The notes beneath the pieces are model-generated. The model saw only the letters and a list, made by a program, of their open reading frames with translations. It ran no database searches and was not told the origin of the DNA. Made by a program: the position numbers and the translations under genes. A DNA stretch of 53,725 nt. It comes from an uncultured bacterium (GTDB lineage Bacteria > Desulfobacterota > GWC2-55-46). The stretch spans positions 1-53,725 of the forward strand of contig CAJPGC010000033.1 of NCBI GenBank assembly GCA_905339405.1, written 5' to 3'. Shown here one piece after another: positions 39,365 through 47,494 of the stretch. Numbering within the stretch: position 1 is the first letter of the stretch; each line of letters opens with the position of its first letter.

Positions 39365-39709
39365 TCATTTGTTGCTCCTGGCGTACTCCAGGCACCTCGA
39401 GAGTATCGGGAAGCTCTTGCGGGTTATCTTCGCGTCGAACATTATCCCGGCGCCCGCCTTGTCTCCAACCGGCTGTACCCAGCTCACCACGCCGGGTATC
39501 TCCTCGGCTTCAACCGGCCTGGTCCCATCCATGTAGGTTATCTTAATAGAGACCCTCTCCTTTTTTCTGAGCGGCCTGGATGCGTAAAGGCCTATGCCGC
39601 CCCTGCTTATGTTGAGCATGACGGCGTCTATCCACTCCTGCCCGTCAGAGGGACGGACTTTCACTTCGGCGAGCATATAGCGGCGCCTGAGTTTCCTTTT
39701 TTCCTCCAT
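39365..39709 (-). CDS. PilZ-domain c-di-GMP-binding protein
   Basis: The 114-residue protein is a single PilZ domain: the basic KRKLRRRYML stretch carries the RxxxR c-di-GMP motif and NISRGGIGLYA corresponds to the [DN]xSxxG motif. It should bind c-di-GMP and act as an adaptor in motility, pili or exopolysaccharide. The ATG at 39709 has AAGGGGG upstream; the longer frame to 39769 is not used. It is 72 bases downstream of the hybrid kinase gene on the same strand. Confidence 0.88.
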   Translation of the reverse strand: MEEKRKLRRRYMLAEVKVRPSDGQEWIDAVMLNISRGGIGLYASRPLRKKERVSIKITYMDGTRPVEAEEIPGVVSWVQPVGDKAGAGIMFDAKITRKSFPILSRCLEYARSNK

Positions 39710-39781
39710 AGCGGCCCCCTTCCTTGAAAACAGGCTTATTTTCAACCCGCCGGAAGAAAAAAGCAACACCTTTTCAGGTAA

Positions 39782-42013
39782 TCAGGTCCTGGCGAAAGAA
39801 TCGCTAACGGTCTTCAGGAGCGTGAGCATCGAGTACGGCTTCTGCAGGTAGCTGTAGCCCTTGCCGTCCAAAAGAGGCCTTTGTGAGGCTTCCAGGTACC
39901 CGCTCGTGAGGACTACCGCGAGGCCGGGCTTTTTGGCCAGGAGCTGCTCCGCGAGACTGACCCCGCTCTGGTCGGAGAGGACCACGTCGCTGAGGACCAT
40001 CCGGATCTCCTCTTTCTCCTTTTCGAACAGTTCAAGCGCTTCAGCGGCGTTCGACGCAGCGGACACCTTGTAGCCGTGGCCGGAAAGCGCCGTCCTTGTG
40101 AAATCCCGCACCTTCTGGTCGTCCTCGACCAGCAGTATCTTCTCACCGCTGCCCTGTGCGCCCCGTTCCTCCTTGTGCCTTGCGGCCGCCTCCCTTCGCC
40201 TGGACATCACCGGGAAGTAGATGCGGAAGGTCGTTCCTTTGCCGGGCGCGCTCTCCACGCTTATCCAGCCGTTGTGCTGCTTTACGATGCTGTAGACGAC
40301 GGCCAGCCCGAAGCCGGTGCCCTTGCCGGCCTCCTTGGTCGTGAAGAACGGCTCGAAGATGCGCGAGACCAGCTCCCTGCTCATGCCCACCCCGGTGTCC
40401 GCCACGGTAAGGCGCACCGTCTCGCCGGGGCGCGCCCCGGGTATCGATTCCGCCCGCTTCTCGTCTATTACTATGTTCTCGGTCTTTATCATGAGCTTGC
40501 CGCCAGAGGGCATCGCGTCCTTGGCGTTCACGGCGAGGTTCATTATGACCTGCTCGACGTTGCCTTCGTCAGCTTCTATGGTCCACGCGTCGGGCGCGAG
40601 CTCTGTGGAGATTGTTATCTCCTCGCCGATGAGCCTGCTTATCATGAGCAGCAGGTCGCTTATGACCTTGTTCATGTCGAGCGGCACGAGCTCGAAGGGC
40701 TGGCCGCGGCTGAACAGCAGGAGCTGCCTGGTGAGCTTGGAGGCGAGCATGACGGAAGTTACTATGCCGTCGACCTTCGGGTAAAGCGGGTCGTCCTTGC
40801 TCATCTCCTCGATGGCGAGCTCCGCGTTGCCCCTTATGGCGGTGAGGATGTTGTTGAAGTCGTGCGCTATGCCGCCGGCGAACCTGCCGATGGCTTCCAT
40901 CTTCTGCGACTGGCTCAATCGGGCCTGTATGAGCTCGCGCTCTCGCTCGGTTTTTTTCCGCTCGGTTATGTCGCGGATCATCGCCGTGAAATGTACGACG
41001 CCGCCGAGCGTGAAGTTGTTGAGGGCGAGCTCGAGGGGGAATATCTCCCCAGATTTTTTTACCCCTTCGTACTCCACTATCTGCCCCTGGACCTTGCTCT
41101 CGCCGGTTTCGAGGAACCTCTTGAGGCCTTTCCTGTGCGCCTCCCTGTACTTCTCAGGGACTATCGTGGAGACCGGCATGCCGATTATCTCACCCCTGGC
41201 ATAGCCGAATATCCTCGCGGCGCTGTCGTTGCAGTCGATTATCCTGTCCTGGGAATTGGCTATGATGATGCCGTCGAAGGCGGTGTTGTGCACGAGCCGG
41301 TAGCGGGCCTCGCTCTCTTTAAGGGCCTTCTCCGTGAGCTTCCTTTCGGTTATGTCCTCCCCGGAGCTGAGGATGCCGATTACCCGCCCATCTTCCTTAA
41401 GGACGGAGTTGTGCCACAGGACGGTCCTTTCCCCCCCGCCCCTGGTGACGACCGGGTTTTCGTAGTAGCCTTCGGCTTCGGCCGCTTCGCTGCTCCCGGA
41501 GACTAGCATGGTGAAGACAAGCTTGACCTCGCTTTTCATCCGCTCCGGGATGAATTCGGAAAACCAGTCCTTCCCGATTATCTCGTCCTCCCGGTAGCCC
41601 AGCACCTCGCAGCCCTTGCGGTTTATGAGCTCGACCTGCCCGCGCCTGTTCAGCACTATCACCATGACGCCGGCCACTTCCAGGTACTTCCTTAGTTTAT
41701 CGCGCTCGCGCGAAAGGGCCTTTTCGGCTTCCTTGCGTTCTTCCACCAGTGCGAGGAGGGGCTTGAAGAGGAAGAAGTACAGGACCGGGGAGAGTATCAC
41801 TACCAGCAGCGGGGCGTCCACGAGCACGACAGTGACCGGGTGCAGCATCTCCCTTAAAAGGAACAGGACTATCATCACCACGAGCTCGGCCGAAAAGACC
41901 GAGGCGACAAGTATGGCCAGCAGCTTTGCGGGAGAGGTTACGTGGGCCGTCCGGGGCATGGAGCGACTGGGCCGGCTGCCCGGTTCTTTTTCAGTATTGT
42001 TATAAGATGGCAT
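39782..42013 (-). CDS. Hybrid histidine kinase with PAS domains and receiver
   Basis: The 743-residue protein has two N-terminal membrane helices (about 30-85), a coiled linker, two PAS domains (about 105-230 and 235-355), a HisKA domain with the phospho-acceptor His near 384 in GIAHDFNNILTAIRG, a HATPase domain (NLAVNAKDAM, DTGVGM, KGTGFGLAVVYSI) and a C-terminal receiver with Asp near 676 in LSDVVLSDQSG. The receiver being last points to a hybrid phosphorelay. The membrane part has little periplasmic sequence, so the PAS domains are the likely sensors. No cognate regulator is nearby. Confidence 0.92.
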   Translation of the reverse strand: MPSYNNTEKEPGSRPSRSMPRTAHVTSPAKLLAILVASVFSAELVVMIVLFLLREMLHPVTVVLVDAPLLVVILSPVLYFFLFKPLLALVEERKEAEKALSRERDKLRKYLEVAGVMVIVLNRRGQVELINRKGCEVLGYREDEIIGKDWFSEFIPERMKSEVKLVFTMLVSGSSEAAEAEGYYENPVVTRGGGERTVLWHNSVLKEDGRVIGILSSGEDITERKLTEKALKESEARYRLVHNTAFDGIIIANSQDRIIDCNDSAARIFGYARGEIIGMPVSTIVPEKYREAHRKGLKRFLETGESKVQGQIVEYEGVKKSGEIFPLELALNNFTLGGVVHFTAMIRDITERKKTERERELIQARLSQSQKMEAIGRFAGGIAHDFNNILTAIRGNAELAIEEMSKDDPLYPKVDGIVTSVMLASKLTRQLLLFSRGQPFELVPLDMNKVISDLLLMISRLIGEEITISTELAPDAWTIEADEGNVEQVIMNLAVNAKDAMPSGGKLMIKTENIVIDEKRAESIPGARPGETVRLTVADTGVGMSRELVSRIFEPFFTTKEAGKGTGFGLAVVYSIVKQHNGWISVESAPGKGTTFRIYFPVMSRRREAAARHKEERGAQGSGEKILLVEDDQKVRDFTRTALSGHGYKVSAASNAAEALELFEKEKEEIRMVLSDVVLSDQSGVSLAEQLLAKKPGLAVVLTSGYLEASQRPLLDGKGYSYLQKPYSMLTLLKTVSDSFART

Positions 42014-42098
42014 ATCTGTCCTGGTAGTCAGTACAAGTATATCGCAAGGCGGCCGAGCCGGGTTTTATCAATACACTATTCTTCATTTTTCATGTCCA

Positions 42099-42134
42099 GT
42101 CAAGCTTGACAGCGCTAAAGGCCTTGTGTAGAGT
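42099..42134. promoter_or_regulatory. Overlapping divergent promoters on a palindrome
   Basis: GTCAAGCTTGAC (42099-42110) is a perfect 12-bp palindrome holding a -35 on each strand. On plus, TTGACA (42106-42111), 17 bases, TAGAGT (42129-42134). On minus, TTGACT (42104-42099) with a weaker AATAGT 17 bases on. The two would drive the monoheme gene and the kinase gene. Confidence 0.6.
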
Positions 42135-42183
42135 CACTTATTGGTGAAGACCATCGAACAGGCGAAACTCCGAGGAGGGCCTT

Positions 42184-42945
42184 ATGAAAATGGCAGCCGC
42201 AGCTTTTCTGGTCTTGCTTGCGCCGGTAGCAGTCTTTGCCTACCCGAACGGGACGCCGAATTACGTGACCGACACGGGCCCTTTTTGCGCGTCATGCCAT
42301 TCGGCGGCCAAAGCCGAGTACATGGCCGAGCTCCCCTCTGAGGCGGCAAGGGCCGAAGTGCCTGAGGTAAAGCATTACGGGCTCGTGCGCATGCCCACCC
42401 CGCCTTCGCCGTACATCGAGCTCTCAGACGAGGACAAAGAGGAGATAATCAGAGAAGCCAAGCTCATCGACGCCAGTGCGTCAGTGAGCATCGAGGCCCC
42501 GAAGAAGATGAAGGCGGGCCAGGAGGCGACCCTTACCGTGAAGGCACGGGGAGGCAACGGCCCGGTCATCTGCGTCATGCTCGTGGACAGGGCGTCGAGG
42601 TTCCAGTCGAGGCCGGTGGCCTCTTCAGGCTGGTTCATCCAGGGGGCCCCGGAAGTGCGAGGCCAGGACGGCAAGGCCCAGACCGGCTGGCTTGACAAAA
42701 GGGCCGATGGGGCCGGGCGCAACCTCAATTACATCACCATATCCGGCCAGCGTTTCGACCTCGATAAGAAACTCTTCCCGGAGGGTATTGTCACGTACAG
42801 GGTAAAGGCGCCCCAATCGCCCGGCGTGTACACCATGGCGGCGGCGTTCCTGTACGGGACCGAGAACGCCGTGAACTCGGCTTTTTTCCAGAGGCCCTCG
42901 GGCAGGATACTTTTTTCGGAAGAGTTAAGGATTGAGGTCGAATAG
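42184..42945 (+). CDS. Exported monoheme c-type protein with beta-sandwich domain
   Basis: I do not recognise a named family. The 253-residue protein has a signal peptide (about 1-19), one heme-binding CASCH right after it, then a charged linker and an Ig-like or Reeler-like beta-rich domain (about 95-250), with VSIEAPKKMKAGQEATLTV and GIVTYRVKAPQSPGVYT. A heme near the N-terminus with a distal Met or His ligand is likely. It would be periplasmic or surface exposed. Its promoter overlaps the divergent kinase promoter, so the kinase may sense a state relevant to it. Confidence 0.7.
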   Translation: MKMAAAAFLVLLAPVAVFAYPNGTPNYVTDTGPFCASCHSAAKAEYMAELPSEAARAEVPEVKHYGLVRMPTPPSPYIELSDEDKEEIIREAKLIDASASVSIEAPKKMKAGQEATLTVKARGGNGPVICVMLVDRASRFQSRPVASSGWFIQGAPEVRGQDGKAQTGWLDKRADGAGRNLNYITISGQRFDLDKKLFPEGIVTYRVKAPQSPGVYTMAAAFLYGTENAVNSAFFQRPSGRILFSEELRIEVE

Positions 42946-43512
42946 GGCGAACCGGATGGCCCTCCTGGCCGCAGCAGGCGATTTTTCCCCAGGCATAAAA
43001 AAAATTGTTTACAAGCATCGTGAAATCTATTAGATTGTTGGACTTATATCCTCCATTTACGGCAATAATACCGCTTTGGAGCCGGAAGGCTGTTTGCGAC
43101 AGCTTTCCGCCTGATTAACGTTGTGAGCTGAGTGAGTCGCTGTCGCATGCCGCGCATTTTTAAATTCCTTATAATGAATTGAGACGCTATTGCACCCGGG
43201 GTCATGCGCCGTGTTTCCGCCAGGCGTTTGACAACGCGGGCGCGAACGGCTATTCTTTGAAGAACGCCGCTATTTCCGTGTGTTGACGCTTCCGTGCCCG
43301 GCGCGGGACTTTGTTTTTTATGCCTCGCGCGGCGTGTTCCACCCGGGAGCTTGAAGGGTAAAATATGAGCCTGCCGATGTCCGATTCTGGAGCAGGCCCC
43401 TTGGAAAGGAGGCGGATATTACCTTTCAGAGGGGTTTGAAAAACCGGTTGCTCTTTCTTCAATGACTTGTAACACCAAAAACGCAGTACCATAAAACAGG
43501 AGGATGTAAAAA
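42946..43512. other. Gene-poor region with two promoter candidates
   Basis: No convincing gene is seen in these 567 bases. Two good promoter-like pairs point rightwards: TTTACA (43008-43013) with TAGATT (43031-43036), and TTGACA (43228-43233) with TATTCT (43251-43256), both spaced 17 bases. A hairpin with one mismatch (CGGAAGGCTGT and ACAGCTTTCCG, 43083-43109) lies between. A non-coding RNA or a long leader for the lipoprotein gene at 43513 is possible. Confidence 0.5.
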
Positions 43513-43704
43513 ATGAAAAGGTTCGGATTCGCTGTAATCGTAGCTCTCTTTGGTCTTTCGACTCTCGTGGCTTGCAAGAAGCAGGAAGCCCCGGCTCCGG
43601 CCCCGGCCCCGACCGAGCAGCAGGCTGCTCCTGAGGCTTCACCGGCTCCGGCTCCTGAGACCGCCGCTCCCGCAGCTCCCGCGGCTCCCGCTGAGCACAA
43701 GTAA
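43513..43704 (+). CDS. Small Ala/Pro-rich lipoprotein
   Basis: The 63-residue protein has a lipoprotein signal ending at Cys21 (STLVACKK), then a low-complexity stretch of Ala, Pro, Glu and Gln (EAPAPAPAPT, EASPAPAPET). No fold is expected beyond the lipid anchor. It may be a spacer-type outer-membrane or periplasmic lipoprotein. AGGAGG lies before the ATG, so the gene is probably real. Its function is unknown. Confidence 0.75.
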   Translation: MKRFGFAVIVALFGLSTLVACKKQEAPAPAPAPTEQQAAPEASPAPAPETAAPAAPAAPAEHK

Positions 43705-43756
43705 AATCTAAGCCCTGGGCAGCAACGGCCCGGAGGCCCGATTCCGGAGGTACTTC

Positions 43757-44170
43757 GTGAACGGAGTTGGCGTCGTTTTATCTTTGCTGTTGCTGTCCAC
43801 GGTCGCGGTATCCTGCGGCCAGGAAACTCATGGCGGGGCCAGGAGGGGGGACGACCCCGGAGAGGCCCCGCTTTTTATTTCCGAGGCTGAGGACGGCACC
43901 TTCCTGAAAGAGACCGAGGCCAGGTTCAATGAACTCAGGGATAAGGTCGACCGCGTCGAAGGAGACGTCAGGAAATCCGCCGGAGGCGCCTCCACGAGGA
44001 ATGAGCTGGACGAGGCGAAAAAGAGGCTTGGCGAGATGGAGAAAGACCTCGAGAAGCTCAAGGCCGAAGGAGCTGGAGTCTCAAAAGAGCTGCTTGCCGG
44101 CTTTAATCAAAAGGAGAAGGAACTCGAGATATTTCTGAACCGCGCCGCCTCCGGGACCGGCGGAAACTGA
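43757..44170 (+). CDS. Coiled-coil lipoprotein
   Basis: The 137-residue protein has a lipoprotein signal with Cys20 in VAVSCGQ, a flexible acidic segment and a long coiled coil (about 55-125, NELRDKVDRVEGDVRK, KKRLGEMEKDLEKLK). It resembles small periplasmic coiled-coil proteins of unknown role. The GTG at 43757 has GGAGG upstream. It follows the Ala/Pro-rich lipoprotein by 52 bases and may be co-expressed. I recognise no named family. Confidence 0.72.
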   Translation: MNGVGVVLSLLLLSTVAVSCGQETHGGARRGDDPGEAPLFISEAEDGTFLKETEARFNELRDKVDRVEGDVRKSAGGASTRNELDEAKKRLGEMEKDLEKLKAEGAGVSKELLAGFNQKEKELEIFLNRAASGTGGN

Positions 44171-44204
44171 GTAAAGCCGTCATAACCTTCACGCGAGGCT
44201 TATC

Positions 44205-44936
44205 TTGGACAGCGGCAGGCTCTTCATAGCCACCTCCGGCTGGCATTACGGCCACTGGATAGGCCCGTTCTACCCGGAAGGCATCCGCAAAAACCGCCTT
44301 TTCGAACACTACCTCACCCGCTTCGATACCGTCGAGATAAACAACTCGTTCTACCGTCTGCCCGAAGAGAAGACTTTCGCCCATTGGCGCGACGAGACAC
44401 CTGCTGGTTTCGTCTTCGCCCTGAAGGCCAGCCGCCTCATTACCCACGTCAAGAGATTGAAAGACCCGCATGAGCCGCTCAGGAACTTTTTTGAGAGGGC
44501 CTCTATCCTGGGGGAAAAGCTCGGCCCGGTGCTCTTCCAGCTGCCTCCCAGGTGGCGCAGGAACATCGAGCGTCTCGAGGCGTTCTTGAAGGCCCTTCCT
44601 GCGGGCCGCGCTTTCGCCTTCGAGTTCAGGGACCCAGACTGGTTCCACCCGGACGTTTACGCCCTTTTAAGGGAGCACAACGCGTCGTTCTGCTTATATG
44701 ACTTCGACCTCCTTCAGTCTCCCAGGGAGGTCACGGCGGATTTCGTATACATAAGGCTCCACGGGCCGGCCGGGAAGTACAGGGGACAGTACTCTGAGGA
44801 GACGCTCGAGGACTGGGCAGGGTTCCTGAAGCTCTGGCGGGGTAAGCTCAAGGCTCTTTATTGCTACTTCGACAATGACGAAGCAGGCTACGCGGCCCTT
44901 GACGCCTTGAGGCTCAAGGAGATGACAGGGGCCTGA
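44205..44936 (+). CDS. DUF72 family protein (YecE-like)
   Basis: The 243-residue protein has the DUF72 signature IATSGWHYGHWIGPFYP, then TVEINNSFYRLP and FVFALKASRLITHVKRL, with later FRDPDWFHPDV and VYIRLHGPAGKYRGQYSEE. The family is TIM-barrel-like; E. coli YecE is a member of unknown function. The TTG start has GAGG 7 bases upstream. It ends 12 bases from the convergent UbiA-like gene. Confidence 0.9.
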   Translation: MDSGRLFIATSGWHYGHWIGPFYPEGIRKNRLFEHYLTRFDTVEINNSFYRLPEEKTFAHWRDETPAGFVFALKASRLITHVKRLKDPHEPLRNFFERASILGEKLGPVLFQLPPRWRRNIERLEAFLKALPAGRAFAFEFRDPDWFHPDVYALLREHNASFCLYDFDLLQSPREVTADFVYIRLHGPAGKYRGQYSEETLEDWAGFLKLWRGKLKALYCYFDNDEAGYAALDALRLKEMTGA

Positions 44937-44948
44937 AGCCCGGCAGAT

Positions 44949-45806
44949 TCAGAACTTCCTCGAGAGTACGATGGCCGGAAGCGCGAGCGCCGCTACCGGC
45001 AGGCCTGCCGTTATGCCTCCGGCCCCGGCGGAGAAGGCGGCGTCAAGAAGCGGGATTGAAAGCACGAGAGCCTTCATGGCCCCTTCTGCCTTGAGCTTTC
45101 CTGAAAGGGCCATGACGACAGCCGCCCCCGAAGTAACGTAGAAGATGGCCGCGAAAAGGAGCCCTTCCGCCATGAAAAAACCGCTGAATATGAGGACTTG
45201 AATCGCTGCGCAGGCCGCTATCCATCCTGAGAGCGCGCCTATGCCTGAAGAGAGCGTCTCGGGACCCGGGAGCCTCTTGAGGAGGGTTATCGCGAACACG
45301 AAGGCGAAGATGATGAGCGGAAGCAGCAGCATGACCCCCGTGCCGGGCGACCCTGCGCTCAAGCCCAGGGAGAGGTTCAGCGCACGGCTGAAGCCCATCG
45401 TTACGGCCCCGTATACCAGAGAGCCTTTGAGCCCGGCGTTGTAGGCGATTGCTGCCGCTGAAAGCCCCAGGGCCATGATGAGCGGCCATGCGCCCGCTGC
45501 GGAGGCCGAGAGGACCCCTGCGATGATGAGCACGGCCCCCAGCGAAAGCGCTCCCCCGGGGCTTACCCGTCCAGAAGGGATGGGCTTGCCGGCCGGGTCA
45601 TGCCCCCTGTCTGCGAAGTCGTTGAGCGCTGATGCGCCAGCGTAGATAAGCGCCGATGAAGCAAGGAGGTATGGGAGTTTGAAGATGTCGATGCCGGACG
45701 GGCTGGCGGCGATAAACCCGGCCAGCGGGTCGGCGATGGCGATGAAAAGGTGCGGGAGCCTCACCAGCTCAAGGTACGAAGCCGTCTTTTCGCGCAAAGT
45801 GAGCAT
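44949..45806 (-). CDS. UbiA-family prenyltransferase, EboC-like
   Basis: The 285-residue membrane protein has eight or nine hydrophobic segments and the aspartate motif LNDFADRGHDPAGKP, which binds the prenyl diphosphate through Mg2+. The AYNAGLKGS and GFSRALNLSLG blocks resemble EboC / SCO3242-type enzymes more than UbiA or MenA. It is the last gene of a four-gene operon, 34 bases after the TatD-like gene. It would prenylate a polar acceptor, possibly a cyclitol made by the preceding genes. Substrate choice is inferred from context. Confidence 0.85.
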   Translation of the reverse strand: MLTLREKTASYLELVRLPHLFIAIADPLAGFIAASPSGIDIFKLPYLLASSALIYAGASALNDFADRGHDPAGKPIPSGRVSPGGALSLGAVLIIAGVLSASAAGAWPLIMALGLSAAAIAYNAGLKGSLVYGAVTMGFSRALNLSLGLSAGSPGTGVMLLLPLIIFAFVFAITLLKRLPGPETLSSGIGALSGWIAACAAIQVLIFSGFFMAEGLLFAAIFYVTSGAAVVMALSGKLKAEGAMKALVLSIPLLDAAFSAGAGGITAGLPVAALALPAIVLSRKF

Positions 45807-45840
45807 CTGCCCCCCTTGAGGCTCTTATGATGCGTCCCGG

Positions 45841-46644
45841 TCAATCCTCCCCGATATAAAAGCGGCCGGAGCTGCCGAGAAAGCTAGCAGGGTTGCCGAA
45901 GGCAAGGGAGGCGACCGCCTCCTTTGAGAAGCCCCTCTGGCGCATGAGCATCGCTACTTTTGGCACCGCGAGCGGGTCGGAGGAGCCCCAGTCGGCCGAG
46001 CCGTTCACCAGAATCCTTTCCATGCCGTATCTGTCAATAATGTCCACGGCCTCTGGCGCGCTGAGCCCGGAGCGGCCGTTGACGGTCAAGCCAGCCCAGC
46101 AGCCCGTCTTCTCGAGCGTCAAGGCGGCGCATCTGCTGTCAGAGTGGTCGATGACGATGCGCTCCTGAGTCACCTGTTCGTCCTCCATTATCGAGATTAC
46201 CCTTTCCACGCATTTTTCCCTGTTGCGGCTCGTGCAGTGGACCAGGACCGGCAGCCGCCGCTCTTCCGCCATGCGGAGCTGGCGCCTCAGGGCGTCCTCC
46301 TCCTCGGGGGTCGCCATGTCCAGGCCGACTTCTCCTACCCCGATGACCGTGGGCCTGTCCAGGAACGGCTCCATGGCCTTGAGGACGTCGAGGGCGATGG
46401 GGCTCCCGGCTTCCCTGGGGTTGAGCCCGACCATCGCGAAGTGGCTTATGCCGTACTCGGCAGCGCGCTTCGTCTCATGCGTCACGACCTGCTCCCAGTA
46501 GTCCTCGAAGGACTCCGGGGACCTCCGGTATATGCCAGACCACAGCGAAGGCTCAACGCAGGCAACTATGCCGGAGGCGGCCATCCGGTACAGGTCGCCG
46601 GTCGTCCGCGAGGAAGTGTGTATGTGCGGTTCAATTAACCGCAT
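45841..46644 (-). CDS. TatD-family metal hydrolase, EboB-like
   Basis: The 267-residue protein is a TIM-barrel amidohydrolase-type protein with metal ligands in IEPHIHTSSRT, GEVGLDMAT, LVHCTSRN, IDHSD and GSADWGSSDP. The HIHxTSRT start is the mark of the EboB branch rather than the DNase TatD. It overlaps the upstream isomerase gene by 14 bases. In ebo clusters the protein is essential for precursor export or modification; the exact reaction is not known. Confidence 0.82.
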   Translation of the reverse strand: MRLIEPHIHTSSRTTGDLYRMAASGIVACVEPSLWSGIYRRSPESFEDYWEQVVTHETKRAAEYGISHFAMVGLNPREAGSPIALDVLKAMEPFLDRPTVIGVGEVGLDMATPEEEDALRRQLRMAEERRLPVLVHCTSRNREKCVERVISIMEDEQVTQERIVIDHSDSRCAALTLEKTGCWAGLTVNGRSGLSAPEAVDIIDRYGMERILVNGSADWGSSDPLAVPKVAMLMRQRGFSKEAVASLAFGNPASFLGSSGRFYIGED

Positions 46645-47494
46645 CGTTCACGGCCCTTCTCCTGGCGAGCCCCTTGAGGAACTCGAGGGACTTCCTCGCC
46701 GCCTCCTCGGGCTTGTCAGGGTAGGTATAGAGCTCGACCGTGATGAAGCCGCTGTAGTCCTTGTCGAAAAGGGAGAGGAGCTTCTTGAAGTCCATGTCCC
46801 CGGTGCCGGGGATGAGATGGAAGTGCCTCCTGTCTTTTATGTCCTCGAGGTGCACGTGGAAGATCCTGCCCTGAAGGAGCTTCATTGTGGACTCAGGGTC
46901 TTCTCCCAGGACGTGGCTGTGGCCGAGGTCGAGGTTGGCGCCGAGGAACTCCGAGCCTATCTCGTTTATGAGGCACGAGAGCTCTGAGCCAGATTCGATG
47001 AGGAGGCCGGGTTCGTACTCGAGGCCCACTTTGACGCCAGTCTTCTCCGCGTGAAAGATTATCTCCCGAAGGGCTTTTTTCAGCGACTCGACCCCTTCTT
47101 CGGGCGTGCTTTCGGGCTGTATCGGCCCGGAGGTGATGCTGACGTTGGGGCAGCCGAGCTCGCTGGCGAGGTCGATGCATTTTTTCGTGTAGTCCACCCG
47201 CCATCCCCTCACGTCAGGGTCGGGGTCAGTAAGGCACGGCTCGAAAAGGGGCTCGCCGGAGCCGTTCCCGTAATAACCGCGCACCGTGTTGGCGTTGATG
47301 TTCGAGACCGCTATCCGGCTGGAGGTAAGGGTTGACTTGAGTTTTTTTATGTCTGAGGCACGCAGCGTATGCACGTACAGGTGTGGGATGTCCGCGAGCA
47401 GTTCCACTCCGTCGTACCCTGCGGCGGCTATGGACTCGATGGCCTTGTATACGGTATGCCTGATGAAAGCGTTCGTGGAAAACGAGAACCTCAT
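46631..47494 (-). CDS. Sugar phosphate isomerase/epimerase-like TIM barrel
   Basis: The 287-residue protein is an AP-endonuclease-2-type TIM barrel of the sugar isomerase superfamily: FSTNAFIRHTVYKAIESIAA at the start, YDGVELLADIPHLY, then GLEYEPGLL, ANLDLGHSHVLGED, and IFHVHLEDIKDRRHFHLIP GTGDMDF split by a Gly-rich turn. Metal ligands are Glu, Asp, His and Glu. The ATG at 47494 has AGGAG upstream and overlaps the inositol-phosphate synthase stop by four bases. The substrate is probably the inositol phosphate or a derived keto-sugar; this is inferred. Confidence 0.82.
   Translation of the reverse strand: MRFSFSTNAFIRHTVYKAIESIAAAGYDGVELLADIPHLYVHTLRASDIKKLKSTLTSSRIAVSNINANTVRGYYGNGSGEPLFEPCLTDPDPDVRGWRVDYTKKCIDLASELGCPNVSITSGPIQPESTPEEGVESLKKALREIIFHAEKTGVKVGLEYEPGLLIESGSELSCLINEIGSEFLGANLDLGHSHVLGEDPESTMKLLQGRIFHVHLEDIKDRRHFHLIPGTGDMDFKKLLSLFDKDYSGFITVELYTYPDKPEEAARKSLEFLKGLARRRAVNDAVN

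Noticed and set aside
43366-43440. Short 24-codon frame before the Ala/Pro-rich lipoprotein
   Set aside because: No ribosome site or recognisable sequence; chance frame.
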